A stretch of 64,000 bases of DNA, from the NCBI GenBank assembly GCA_016081115.2, contig CM071925.1, positions 8,102,441 to 8,166,440 of the forward strand, given 5' to 3'. The stretch is from Rehmannia glutinosa. Taxonomy: Eukaryota; Streptophyta; Magnoliopsida; Lamiales; Orobanchaceae. The position numbers and the translations under genes were made by a program. Shown piece by piece: positions 1 through 10,610 of this stretch (position 1 is the stretch's first letter; each line of letters begins with the position of its first letter). The notes under the pieces are model-generated. The model was not told the DNA's origin, ran no database searches, and was given only the letters and a program-made list of their open reading frames with translations.

Positions 1-1279
1 ATCATTTGTCACTAGTGTCCGAGTTTGTTGAGTTAGATTGTACCTCATCTTCTTGATCTTGTTCTTTGGCCATCAAGCGGATCAGGCTTCTTCTTCAGAG
101 TCACTTGAGTAGTCGACTTCACTTTGCTCTCGAATCATTTGTCTCTCTTGACTTGCATTTGTTTAAGTGATCTCAGCAGACCATCATTGCCTTTTTCTTT
201 TCTTGTCTTCTTTCTCGAAGATCTTCTTTTCTTCTTCATCCCTGTACTTGTTGACTACAGGATATGGACGATCAATGGCATAGTGACCTGGTTGTCTACA
301 GTTCAACATAGATACTCAACCTTTTGATCGACTCTTTCCATTCTTGGATTGTCACCCCTTTGATACTCAACTTTTTGATGATCTGTTCTCTTGGTTGGCC
401 TATCATCCCTTGATTTGGAGGGAGTGAGTGTCTTCGGAAGATTCACCCTTTCCTCTCTTGTAGTTCTTATTAAAGAACTTGTTAAATCTTTTAACCATCG
501 GGCTATTTCTTACGGGTCAATTACTTCTTTGACCTCGGCTCTCTTCCCATCTTTAACGATTAGAGCAAATTTGTTTTGGGTACAAATTGTCTCTTCTGGT
601 CTTTTTTCTTCTCGGCTCAAACTCGTAGGCTTTGAGGTCCGAGAATAACTCATGGTTGGATGTCTTTGATAGGTCCATGGAATGTCTCGAGTGCCATGAC
701 CTTCATTTCCCATTCATTTGGAAGACTTTTAGGATCTTCATACACATTTCTTCTGTGTATATTCCTTTCCAAGTGCATGACTCATTTGTGATTTCGTGAA
801 CCTAGCATCTAGTTGATCCAGGTTCTCTCCCGAGATCATTTTGAAGTTCTCAAATTTCGCGATGTGCCCATTTTGATAATTTGTTTTCTTTGATTTGCTC
901 ACGAGCCTTCACAAATCAATGTCGCCTTGTCCCGATTTCTTTAGCCGTTTTGCATGATTTGACTTTGTTGAACATGGCTTTGTCAAGGTTTTGTAGAGGA
1001 TGTCCTTGGCTACATTGTCCAGGTTATATCTTTTTGTCATCATTTGTCCACTCAGTTCTTGGTTTTTCAACCATGATGGTCTAGGAGCAAGATCTTCTTC
1101 TCCTTCACCGCAACTCTTCGTGCAATTTTGTGTTCACCTTTAAGATTTGCAGAGGCCCATCTTCTATTACTATCCACATCTCATCATGTAATCTTTGATA
1201 GATGAGCTCGCATACGAATTTTCCAATCATCAAATTCTTCAATGGTGAACATAGGGATGCGTGTCAAATTTGCTTCCAT
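1..1279 (-). pseudogene. gag: D gag (Copia UBN2-type) remnant
   Basis: Nucleocapsid/capsid polyprotein of the retrotransposon, broken by frameshifts. The start chosen is the ATG at 1277-1279, where the reading MEANLTRIPMFTIEEFDDW matches the usual N-terminus of Copia gag (x-x-F-D-D-W-K). The capsid-like UBN2 region follows, down to about 740. A zinc-knuckle region near 255-310 still reads Q-P-G-H-Y-A-I, but one base is lost just before it and the last cysteine position reads Arg. No long ORF survives, and plus-strand ORFs here are shadows. Compare the better-preserved B copy at 18251-20588. Confidence 0.75.
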
Positions 1280-1390
1280 GATAATAACTTTTAATGATAA
1301 AGAAGAGTTTTGAAAGTCTAAGTACTAAAGCGGACTTTGAAAAGTTTGGAGATCTAGTTCAAGAACGGTGCGGAGGGTTCAATGAACCAA

Positions 1391-1403
1391 CCGCTCGATA
1401 CCA
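1391..1403 (-). promoter_or_regulatory. Primer binding site of D (initiator tRNA-Met type)
   Basis: On the minus strand this reads TGGTATCGAGCGG, two bases inside the LTR end. It resembles the initiator tRNA(Met) complement TGGTATCAGAGC with one A missing. The identical variant occurs in element B. Confidence 0.75.
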
Positions 1404-1405
1404 CT

Positions 1406-2951
1406 TGTAGGTCCCAAGGGGTGTAAGTGTAAGGTTTAGAAGGGGGTTGAATAAACCTTACCAAATTTTCGATTTAGTCCTTTTAAATCTCTACAGAGTT
1501 GATACTACTGTTTGTGTCCTTGATGGACAATCAATTTAGTCACTCAAGAGAGTTAATCACTAAACAAACTCAACTGAATTTGTTGATGGAATAACTCAAT
1601 TGTTAGCTCTAAATTAACTTATTTGTGGTTTTGTTTTTGATGGAAGACTTAACACCCTTAAGTTTGATTAAGTAAGAGTTTAGTGCTTGGTTTAGTACTT
1701 ATAATTTATCAAGTGGATAGCAAATTTATCAATGAGATATAAGCGATTAAAATTGCAAGAATTAAAATCTTTGAAATGTAAATGACACAATGAAATTTTT
1801 ATAGAGGTTCGAAGATGGGGTAATTCTTCTACTCCTCTCTTCTCCAACTCCCGGAGGAATCCACTAGGTAATGATCGGTTTACAAAGTGGTAGCGGTCCG
1901 GATACAAGTCTTGATCACACGGCCGACTTGATCCTTTGGGACTCGATCCGAGACGCCTTGATCACTCGGTGGCTTATAAATGCGACTCGGCTTCTTCTTC
2001 ACAGGCATTTGCACGCTTGCTACTACTGACTCACTTGCTCAAGCTCTTTGGATTTGATCACGAAGCCCTCCAAAAGCTTAAGACTTGGCTCAACCTTGAA
2101 CCTTCCTACAATCCTTCCGGAATGTAGACCCCTTGTTTTCAATATCTTCCTCTTCAACCGATTGAAGTTATCTTTCCTTCACGGTGAGTGTTGGATTGAT
2201 GTTCTTCGTAATGTAGCTTGAGGATTGAGAATATTTCAGTTTTTCTAATATGCTTGTATATCTCACATATGTGTCATCTATGTATCACTTATTTCTCAAA
2301 CAAACTCCTCGGCCTTTTATAGTGAACTTTCAAAAATTTGCCCGTTGAAGAGATATGCTTATTTTTGAAAGTCACTTGTCATTGGCTTGTCTTGTTGCGT
2401 TCTTGGAATTGCCATTTCCTATGAATTGTTCTTTCACCTTTTCGAGTTCGACACGGTGTAGTGCTTTCCATTGGTTCATTCCTTTTGCACGCTTCTCGGA
2501 CCGAGCACTCGAGAAAGGTGGTATGGAGATATTACTTGTTTAAGTAATTCTCTTGATTTTCGGCAACGGATCTTTTACGATTATCTCGACTTGATTGCAT
2601 TTCCTTGCTTTCCCAGGTGACTTAGAGTCGCTTCCAATCATTGGATGACTCTTGTCACTTCAACTTGAGACTTGGCTTTTCTTGAGTTGACTTGGCGATG
2701 CTCCACTCATTGCATCTCAGCGCTTCTTGATAGAGTTCCCATCTACTCTTTGCCATACTCATTGTCTCGCAGCGTGAGTCTTCCTTCAAGTCTTGATTGT
2801 CTTCTTGCATGTTAGGGCGTAGCCGACTTAACTCACTTGGCAGCTGACTCTATTTATTACAATGCATTTTACAACAAGAATTGGGGTGCCAACTTTCTAT
2901 TCTATGTTTTACATGGCATTCATCAAAATCTAAACAATAAAATTCCTAACA
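1406..2951 (-). repeat. 5' LTR of element D
   Basis: About 1.55 kb, beginning TGTAGG beside the primer site and ending CCTAACA, so the ends are inverted repeats of each other apart from one missing base. It aligns along its length with the LTR at 20720-22292. Shared internal words include AAGGGGTGTAAG, the TATA-like site and the lysine-rich GAAGATGGGGTAATTC segment. Confidence 0.85.
2311..2322 (-). promoter_or_regulatory. Probable TATA box of the D LTR
   Basis: The minus strand reads CTATAAAAGGCC, about 630 bp from the outer LTR end, a plausible U3 promoter position. The B LTR has CTATAAA at the equivalent place (21641-21647). Confidence 0.5.
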
Positions 2952-3630
2952 GTTCCCATTAACCAACTCTAACATTATCTTTTAAAATTTTGATTTGGAC
3001 ATTCAACCTCATTTAATCCCTTTACTCAAATGCTATACGCTCAAGTGTAGGGTAACAAATATATCAAGTTAAGTCTTGAATTGTGGCTATCAACAATTAA
3101 GCAATAGGCTCAAGTTGGCTAACTAGGGATTTCAACATCATAAGGTAAGCAAAAGGCTTGAAGGGCTAACAAAAATGGCCTTAATCACTTTCACAATTCG
3201 CAAACAACATGTGACTTTGATAGAGATACCAGAGCAAGTTATAGAATTCTAACAACATGAATGATACACTCAAATCACAAACAAGACGCATATGATGAAA
3301 GCGGTAAAGGCTCAAAAGCTCATGAGCTTGTAAATATGTAATTCAAAGCATCAAACCAAGTTTTCCATCCTAACATGCTCAATGTTATCTATTCATGGCT
3401 CAATCAACTCATGCTCAACACTCAATCCAAACAATTTTCAAAATCAATCACAAGTTACAATCAAGAGATTAACTCACTCCCTAAAATCTATGAAAGCAAT
3501 AAACATGCTACTAATGCAAATGCAACTTAAAATGCTCTACATGCAACTATATGAAAACACACAAACAAATGCAATTTTTTTAACACACTTCAAATCAAAA
3601 TACTCACACATTTCAAATCAAAATACTAAC
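2952..3630. other. C 3' non-coding sequence
   Basis: AT-rich sequence between the D LTR and the polypurine tract of C. The 98-aa plus-strand ORF at 3382-3678 is low-complexity, has no recognisable domain and is treated as chance. No LTR end was identified here. Confidence 0.5.
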
Positions 3631-3644
3631 TCTCCCCCAAACTT
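3631..3644 (-). promoter_or_regulatory. Polypurine tract of C
   Basis: The minus strand reads AGTTTGGGGGAGA, the G-rich tract usual near the 3' end of Athila-like elements, where it primes plus-strand DNA synthesis. Confidence 0.6.
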
Positions 3645-3709
3645 GAATGAAATTATATCAAAACAAGGGAGAAGATAGAATTTCAAGAAAGAAAAATGTG
3701 AAGTTGCCA

Positions 3710-3758
3710 TTGGGTTGCCTCCCAACAAGCGCTAGATTTACCGCCTATAGCTCGACGT
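3710..3758 (-). other. Conserved 3' UTR hairpin block of C
   Basis: The minus strand carries TTGGGAGGCAACCCAA, a 5-bp stem (TTGGG/CCCAA) around AGGCAA. It is preceded by GAGCTATAGGCGGTAAAT and AGCGCTTG. I recognise this block as recurring just before the polypurine tract in many plant Athila-like elements. Its role is not known to me. Confidence 0.6.
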
Positions 3759-4640
3759 ATGAATTGGTGCCTCCTCTTGAATGCATATATTAGCTGCTTT
3801 GGGTCATGGTCAAGTGCCATATTTGCCTTACTTGCACCTAATAATGCATACTTGGGGTGTCCAAGCAAGGATTTGAGTCTGGCGTAGGAATATCTTGATC
3901 CGGTTTACGTGTATGTTATTCGTTTGCATACGTATGATCGGTGTTTTTCTCGCTCGGAACAACTTTCTTATAATATCTCGCACTGAACTGCTCATTCGTA
4001 CACGCTTGGGTTGTGTGTTTCTTGTCTGTTTTTGTTCCTTTTGGCGCCACATACTATTTGACCGTGCATAGACATACAATCGTGTGTGGTTGAACTTTCT
4101 TGCTCTTCCAGGATCTTCAACTCCTCGTATTCGGTATCATTCCTTCGATGAATGACACTATATTGTTCCTTTGAGTTGACCGGTGGTGCTCAAAAAGCGG
4201 CTCTTTTGTTGTTGCCCACCAACAATTGTAACTAATTGGCCCATTTGAGTCTCGAGATTTTTCAATTGTGAATCCATAGTATTGGCCAATTGTGTCAATT
4301 GTAACTTCATCTTGTCCATCTTTGCTTCATTCTTGGTAAAGCTATTTCTCATTTCCCTCATGAATAAATTTATTTGACTCATGAATGAAGTCATTTGATT
4401 CATGAATGAAATGAGGGCGTCTTCCAAAGATGGTTTTGCCCTCCGCATCGGTAAACCCATTTATTACATTGAAACTTGATGGTGGTGGAATCACATTCTC
4501 TGTATTAGCATATGAAAAATCTTCGTAATTCCTCCAATCTAAACAATAGTGTGTAGGAGTAGGATTATTCCAATAATCAAGAAATTCGATTATTGAAATA
4601 ATTGACTTCTTCCATCCGGCAGGTGCACCTATACCAATTC
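3759..4640 (-). pseudogene. gag: C gag C-terminal region (Athila-like)
   Basis: The best block is the minus ORF 4158-4460, which reads a coiled, methionine-rich helix (FMNQMTSFMSQINLFMREMR) and then NLETQMGQLV. That is the N-L-E-x-Q-x-G-Q-L signature seen at the end of capsid in Athila-like gag proteins. Upstream, about 4440-4600, another frame reads NPTPTHYCLDWRNY, the usual Asn/Pro/Trp-rich stretch before it. A frameshift near 4440 separates the two. Downstream minus ORFs to about 3683 are low-complexity and may be translated UTR. Most of gag and all of pol are missing. Confidence 0.65.
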
Positions 4641-4762
4641 AAAGAAACAAATCAAGCATTGTAGAAGTAGAATTTACAAAAGAAAAATGAAATAAAATAA
4701 AAAATGTCTAAATTAAGAATAATTCTATCTATCGCAATATTAGCACCAAAAATTGTATTAGT

Positions 4763-4777
4763 CCCGCAACGGCGCCA
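4763..4777 (-). promoter_or_regulatory. Primer binding site of C (tRNA-Asp type)
   Basis: The plus strand reads CCCGCAACGGCGCCA, the 3' end of plant tRNA(Asp) less one G. On the minus strand this is the primer site TGGCGCCGTTGCGGG, 6 bp from the LTR end, typical of Athila-like elements. Confidence 0.75.
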
Positions 4778-4783
4778 AAAACT

Positions 4784-6113
4784 TGTTCGCCTTATTTTTA
4801 GTTTCACCGAAGTGTATGGTGTAGTTTATAGAATAGGGTAAGCAAGGTCGTATCCACAGAGACTAATAAATTTATGCGCTAAGTATTGAACTATGATAGT
4901 CTTATTTTTATTTAGGCGATCGAAATTGATAATTGTTGTAAAAGTAAAGACAAGATTAACCACAAAAACACAAGATACTAAGAATAGTGGAATTATCGGG
5001 GGAATGAAATGGATTCTTGGGTTATGGTTTAATTAATATTCCTCTTGTTGTCGATTTAATCAAAGTCAAAGTTATTATCACTACACCTATAAGACGATCA
5101 CAACGGTATTTTATCCTTCCTCTCGAGATGTATATAAAGTGTAGATTGAAATATCTATGCTAGCATCTCTACTCAACATAAGATACACAACTCCCAAATG
5201 CACAAAAGATCATATATCCTCACAAATATTCACAAACCTCTCGATTATGCAAATATTCATGTCAAGTACTCAAGATCTAATATTGAAACTCATCTCTCGA
5301 ATTATGAATCAATATATCAAATATGCTAAATCATTGGCCAAATGATAAAACAAGAATAAGAACAAAGTACTCAAATAGGCTTCAAGACAATAACTTCAAT
5401 TAAGATTAAAACATTCAACAAGAGTTCAATTAATCTACTTCCAAAACCCGGAAATCACAAGAAGTTTAGCTACTCATTACAAATAAACAACCCATAGACA
5501 AATTGTTCATATTCATGACAAGCTAAAATGAAAGATTAAAGCACAAAGAATGAGAAAACTTAGGGAAATGGATAATCTCTCGATTGATCTTCAATCCTCA
5601 AGCTTCGATTCGACCCGATTCTTCCCTTGGTTCTTCCTTGATGAAGTTGATGTATTTCTTGTGTTCTTGGGTGTATTTCCAGCCTTTCCTTCATACCCTA
5701 GATCAAGGCTCCCATCTTCTATTTATATCCCTTCAAAAGTTCAAGAAAAAGGTGGAGGAACATAGGAAATTCCGCCCAGGGGCGCTGCGGTGCCGGGACC
5801 GGCGCTCTATCTCTTAGCTTTCCATAGCCACTTGAATCATCTCAATATCAAATTTGTAGAGAGAGTTATGGCCAAAATACGAAAGTGTTGCGCGATAATG
5901 GAAATTTGACAGCGTTTGGACGTTTCTTCAAATCAATCTCTCGTTGTTTGCTTGTTTGTACTTCTTTTGATACCCGATTCATTACTATGACTATAAACTC
6001 AATATAATTGGCTCTCAATATGGCTTGGCTACTCAAATGACTCAAAATACTCAAAAACAACACAAAACTCAAGTCTAGGAAGCCCATATCAATGTTATAA
6101 AACCAAGTGAACA
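4784..6113 (-). repeat. 5' LTR of element C
   Basis: Begins TGTTC next to the primer site. The best matching outer end is GAACA at 6109-6113, giving perfect 5-bp inverted termini and a length of 1,330 bp. The outer boundary could be up to about 25 bp further right, because the following AT-rich bases have no sharp break. ORFs at 5550-5817 and 5866-6114 inside it have no recognisable domains. Confidence 0.65.
5719..5727 (-). promoter_or_regulatory. Probable TATA box of the C LTR
   Basis: The minus strand reads TATAAATAG about 390 bp from the outer LTR end. The same word sits in the LTRs of A and of the fragment at 50066. Confidence 0.5.
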
Positions 6114-6136
6114 TGAGCGTATGAGCGTTTTCCTAT

Positions 6137-6160
6137 TTCTCCCCCTTTGGCATCATCAAA
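6137..6160 (-). promoter_or_regulatory. Sirevirus-type polypurine motif in A
   Basis: The minus strand reads TTTGATGATGCC followed by AAAGGGGGAGAAA. This combined word is highly conserved in Sirevirus 3' regions, where several polypurine tracts occur. Confidence 0.7.
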
Positions 6161-7788
6161 ATGAATGTTAGCACGATATAAACATCATACAATTATATCA
6201 AAGTGCACAATTTATCGATTTATCGAGCATTTTGAATATTGAAGCTTAAATTCCAAATAAAATGGAAAAGTTCCTCATTTGATTTGCAAAAGCTCATTTG
6301 ATTGATAAAACATGATCTCTATAAACTTATAAGACTTTTCAAATCAAGAAAATCATGTAGGTGATGAATTTTTCATTTAAACATTTTGTCGAACACTTGG
6401 TGTCGCGTCGAATAAAACAAGAGATATATACCGCCTTTGTAATTCATTTAAGCCAAAAATTTTCATCACCAATTGCAATATAACAACATTCATCCATCAA
6501 CAATCATCATATACAACATACTAGTACAGGAATTTCATCAAACTAACAAGACACAATCACGTTCTCAAGGGTTCAACCCAATTGAGATTAAAATGAGAAA
6601 TTCTTACCAATTAATCGGAGAAGTTGGATGATATGGATGAAATAGAAGTTACATAAACTCAAAAATATAGATCTTATAAGAAGAAAATCATTTTGAGTGA
6701 AAAATACGAAGGGGTTCGATTTTGGAAGAAAATAGCCAAAATGACGAAATGAAGGACAGAAACAATTTTATCCCTGAAATCACCTAGGGTGACCGGTCAA
6801 CGGGTAGGGCGACTGGTGCCTGCAATAGGTCGACTGGTCGACCTCTCTGTCGACCGGTGCCTGAATACCAGTTCTGTTTCTATCCGAATTTTGCACCAAA
6901 AATCCGATTTTTCACCCCTAAGTTTTGAAAACTTGCAAATTGCAAACATAGACCTCATTCAATATACATTATGCCTAAAAAAGCTCAAAATGAGGTAAAA
7001 GACTTACGGTTAACGATTAAAAACAAATGTCCTAAGTTATCTTTGAGACGGAATTAAACACATCTCAAATTTTTGTTTAAGAAGTACAATCCCTTAAAAA
7101 ATATTGAATCTCAATATATTTTGTTTGGTTATGAATGACCATTTGTTGAGAAACTATTTTCACCGAACTTGTTATCCCAAAAAATATTTAACGTTTTAAA
7201 ATTTTGGATAAAACAAGCCATAAGAAGAAGTGCCTTTCAAATATTTGAAAATTTCTTTTATGACACTTTAATGAGATTCGTTGGGACAGTTTGAAATCAT
7301 GCATATATGCATAAGGCATGAAGAATTTTGAGTCTTAAAGAATAATGAAAGTTGATAAACCTACCTCGAATTAATTTGTCAACCAATATGCCTTTCACAA
7401 TCTTGACACTTTATGACGTAGATGACCATGGATAAGTCTACGATCATTTGTTCCTTAAAACCAAAATATTCCTGCAAAAACTTGACAAATATCTTGCACA
7501 AGAGCATAGTGATATCGAATAATATACACAATATTAAACAACATAGAAGTTGAACAAGTAGCACATACTATGCTATTTAAGGAATCAACAAAAGTTTGAT
7601 AAAACAAGTGCTTATTGAAAATCCATAAAAGGTCTCTTTTGAAATTTGAAAATACTAGAATATAAAATTGAGACCTCATTTTTAAGAACCATTTTTATAA
7701 AGAATTTTATCAAACAATACAAAATTAAAGACATGAAAATGTGCAATAATTATAAAAGATAATGCATACTACAAGAAGAGGATAAGAG
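6161..7788 (-). other. Non-coding 3' region of A with a GTCGAC/ACCGGT cluster
   Basis: No convincing coding sequence. At 6790-6862 a dense group of related palindromic words occurs (GACCGGTC, GTCGAC, GACTGGTC, GTCGACCGGT). Similar words appear in the A LTR near 10410. Such clusters are common in Sirevirus non-coding regions. Minus ORFs at 7379-7679 show no domain. Confidence 0.5.
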
Positions 7789-9316
7789 TTACCAATTTCT
7801 CCATTGCCAAGGATTATATCTTTCCCATTGTTGATTATACCTTCTTCTTGAAAAATAATTTTGTTGGTAATATCTCCTCGTTTGATCATATGGCGCGATT
7901 GTTTGTTGTCTATATGACAATTTAAAACTCCTTTGATTTTTATTGCGCCGAGTACCTAACATAAAATTTTCTTGTGGTACCCTCAAGTGTTTGGGTCCTT
8001 TGGGATTAACATTGAGACATTTAGGTCTCCAATAATAATTAGAACTATTTTTAACCCGACAGGTATTAGTCGTGTGACCAATTTTACCACAATAGAAACA
8101 AGTAATAGTTCTAGAAGCATAATGACCAACATGCATAGAGACTTGGTTTTTTTTTTTAACATTAATAACATTAGGCTTATAACCAAGTCCTAGTTTCAAA
8201 TGATCACAACGTTGAACATCAATAATTTTGGTCATTTTATCGGTACTTAAGTTAAACTTCAACATATCCTTTTTCATGCAATCAATATCCTTAACTAGAG
8301 TACTATTTTCTTCTTCAAGAATTCTAACCTTACCAAGTATAACATTATGAGCACTAGTAAGAGATTCATAAGAAGCATGTAAACTATCCTTTTCATTATT
8401 CATGGTGTTGAATTCCTTTTTCAAATTCTTATATTTGAAAAGCAAGCTTTGGAATTCATTTTGAAGTTCATCAAAATCATTTTGCAATTCATCATAATCA
8501 TCATGCAATTCATTACTAAAAAAGTAGACGGGTTAGCGTACCTCATTGTCTTCTTCGATTCCCATTAGACATTGCTCGGCTTCTTCATTGTCGAAACTTG
8601 TAAGAAGCTCATCCCAAGTTGTTATAAAATCCGGTTGAGAGGTGGATGCTTTTGAATTACTCCTTTCATTTGCATATGCTTCATAGATGATAAGATTTCA
8701 ATAAGCTCATCAAAATTTAGAGTTTCTAAATTTTGAGCTTCCATGATAGCCGTCACCTTTTTCGGACCAAGAGTCGGGAAGAACATTTAAAACTTTGGTA
8801 ACTTTGTCTTCTTCCGAAATGACTTTTCAGTGCCCACAAAGAATTTACAATGTTATCGAGCCTTTCAACCATTTTTGAAATCCTTCACCCTCGAGCATTG
8901 TGAAATTTTCAAAATCTTTAACAAGCATTGTTTTTCTAGGTTGTTTAACTTTCTTGGTGCCTTCATAGATAGTTTCTAATTTTTCCATACTTCATGAGCG
9001 GATCGTATATCTCTAATACGATTATATTCCGTAGCGGTAAGAGAACAATGAAGAATATTAAGAGCTTTACCGTTTAATGAGATTATTTTCTTGTCTTCAT
9101 CATCATAATCCTTGAGGGCTTTGGGAATTTGGGTGCCGTCTTCCTTTTTCTTCATCGGGATGGATACTCCGTTTATAACCATGTCCCAAATATCAAACCC
9201 GCAACCTTGTAAGAAGCATTCCATTCTATCTTTCCAAAAAGAATAATTGTTGGAGTCGAAAAGAGGCGGACTATTGATGATGCGCCGGTTGGTAGATAAC
9301 TCTCGTTCGTAGCCAT
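7789..9316 (-). pseudogene. gag: A gag (UBN2/Sirevirus-type nucleocapsid protein)
   Basis: The ATG chosen is at 9314-9316 (MATNESYLP). A first frameshift follows within 60 bp, after which the block at 8976-9224 reads RMECFLQ-type capsid sequence with W-D-x-V and the conserved T-A-x-E-Y-N-R-I. The C-terminal 239 codons (7789-8508) are open: a coiled coil (repeated DELQNDFDELQNEF), then a CCHC zinc knuckle CFYCGKIGHTTNTC near 8060-8105, then the Sirevirus word NPKGPKHL. It ends in a Tyr/Arg/Gln-rich tail and a TAA stop instead of running into protease. The expected role is packaging of element RNA in virus-like particles. At least two frameshifts interrupt it. Confidence 0.8.
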
Positions 9317-9358
9317 GGATCTTTCCTCTTTACTCGGAATGAGCTAGCCAAAGAGTTT

Positions 9359-9371
9359 GGCTCTGATACCA
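9359..9371 (-). promoter_or_regulatory. Primer binding site of A (initiator tRNA-Met)
   Basis: The minus strand reads TGGTATCAGAGCC, a full match to the usual tRNA(Met) primer site, 2 bp from the LTR. Confidence 0.85.
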
Positions 9372-9373
9372 CT

Positions 9374-10610
9374 TGTTAGTCCAAGTAGCTACGATAATCT
9401 AGAGGGGGTGAATAGATTATGCCGATTTTTTTCGCAATTAGCCCTCTTTTTCGAATGATCAATCAAAGACAAGAATAAAGGTGCGGAAATTAAACAACAC
9501 GGCTCAATTTATAGAGGTTCAACCCACCTAGGGCCTAGTCCTCTACCACCACAGATATCTTCGGGATGGATTTCAAAAAAAGAAAAAAAGGTTTTATTAA
9601 TTACCACAATTAATACAACATCACCTTATAACACCTCTTTGGAGATTACCTCAATCTCCTCAAGATTACCACAATCTTCTACGGCACCTTGTGAAGATCA
9701 CACAATCTTCAACCTTGAAGAATACCAAATTCTTCAACACCTCAAAGAGCACCAAACTCTTCAATAAGAAGATTAACACAATCTTCTTGCACCTAACACC
9801 TAGATCATCCAAGTGTGTTCTTACCTCAAGAACACTCACAAGGATATCTTGTATTGAATGATGAACCCAAAAAAATTCAAGATTACAACTCTATAATGAA
9901 CAATACGATTTTGAGTGCAAGTGTAATCAAGAATCAAGCTTAGACCTCAAGATGTGAAAGTGAAATACTTAGGCTATAAATACAACAAGAGTGTTGAATA
10001 TGAAAGCATAGAAATTTGCAGATTTCTTGTTGTGTATTTGCTTGTTTTGTTCTTATCTTGTGTCTTCAAATCATCTTCTATTTATAGGAGAGTCTTCACA
10101 AACATAGGCTCCCTTCTTCACTTTTGTCTACAAAAAGAAGATCACAAGATGTAGAAATAATGTACAAAAATGAAAAAGCAAATCTTGCGATAAGGATGTC
10201 AACGGTACAAATTTTCTTTGTCAAAGATTACAAATTACATGTGTGACAGGTCGCTTCTATAGAAAATTTCTAACGTTGAATGAAATTAGTGCAATCCAGT
10301 ACACAGGTTGCGGATTCAAGTCCACCAAGTCTCTACTTACTGGACCCGTCGCCCTCCTTTTTTTTTTTTCCAGAATTGCTTTCTGTTTCATTTTTCGTGC
10401 TTTGAGATCTGGTCGACCATTTGCTCAACCAGATTCGACCTCCAAATTGAAGTGTTGTCCGATTTTTGTCAAAAATAAACTTCAAGAAATACTCCAAAAA
10501 TTAGTAAAAATATTTTAAATCAATTGGGAGTATTTGGACAACATTTATAAATATTGTTTTGGTATAAAAACTCATTTAAACAAAATCTTGATAAAAACAT
10601 TTATCTAACA
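9374..10610 (-). repeat. 5' LTR of element A
   Basis: Begins TGTTAG and ends CTAACA, perfect 6-bp inverted termini, length 1,237 bp. Internal words AGAGGGGGTGAATAG and TTTATAGAGGTTC are typical of Sirevirus LTRs. The outer end is homologous to the plus-strand LTR fragment starting at 50066. The predicted right-side target duplication is GATCC (10611-10615). Confidence 0.85.
10078..10087 (-). promoter_or_regulatory. TATA box of the A LTR
   Basis: The minus strand reads CTATAAATAG, about 525 bp from the outer LTR end. The same 10-mer occurs at 50658-50667 in the related LTR fragment. Confidence 0.6.

Larger units (their letters stand above)
1..2951 (-). mobile_element. Element D: 5' end of a Sirevirus-like Copia retrotransposon
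   Basis: Minus-strand element entering from beyond the left window edge. In element order (right to left) it shows a 5' LTR, a tRNA(Met)-type primer site and a degraded gag. The whole stretch is a diverged copy of 19.3-22.3 kb (element B), as the shared LTR/PBS junction and gag layout show. Its right end abuts the 3' region of element C, so it is read as an insertion into C. Protease, integrase, RT, RNase H and 3' LTR would lie left of the window. Confidence 0.85.
2952..6113 (-). mobile_element. Element C: Athila-like Ty3 retrotransposon remnant lacking pol
   Basis: Minus-strand element with, in element order, a 5' LTR (4784-6113), a tRNA(Asp)-type primer site, a short gag region, a conserved 3' untranslated hairpin block and a polypurine tract, then sequence cut off by element D. 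No protease, RT or integrase is present between gag and the 3' block, so it was probably already non-autonomous. The 3' LTR should lie left of D, outside the window. Confidence 0.75.
6114..10610 (-). mobile_element. Element A: gag-only Sirevirus-like retrotransposon
   Basis: Minus-strand element with 5' LTR (9374-10610), tRNA(Met) primer site (9359-9371), one gag reading frame ending in its own stop at 7789, 1.6 kb of non-coding sequence and a Sirevirus-type polypurine motif (6137-6160). No protease, integrase or RT is visible, so it fits the gag-only non-autonomous class of plant elements (TR-GAG type). Its 3' end is cut by the LTR of C, and it in turn interrupts element B at 10611. Confidence 0.75.

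Noticed and set aside
3382..3678. 98-aa plus ORF
   Set aside because: Low-complexity Asn/Gln/Met/Leu sequence from AT-rich 3' DNA of element C, overlapping its polypurine tract.
9374..10610. This LTR as the 3' LTR of element B
   Set aside because: It differs in sequence from the B 5' LTR (20720-22292), and a primer site and gag of its own lie directly inside it.
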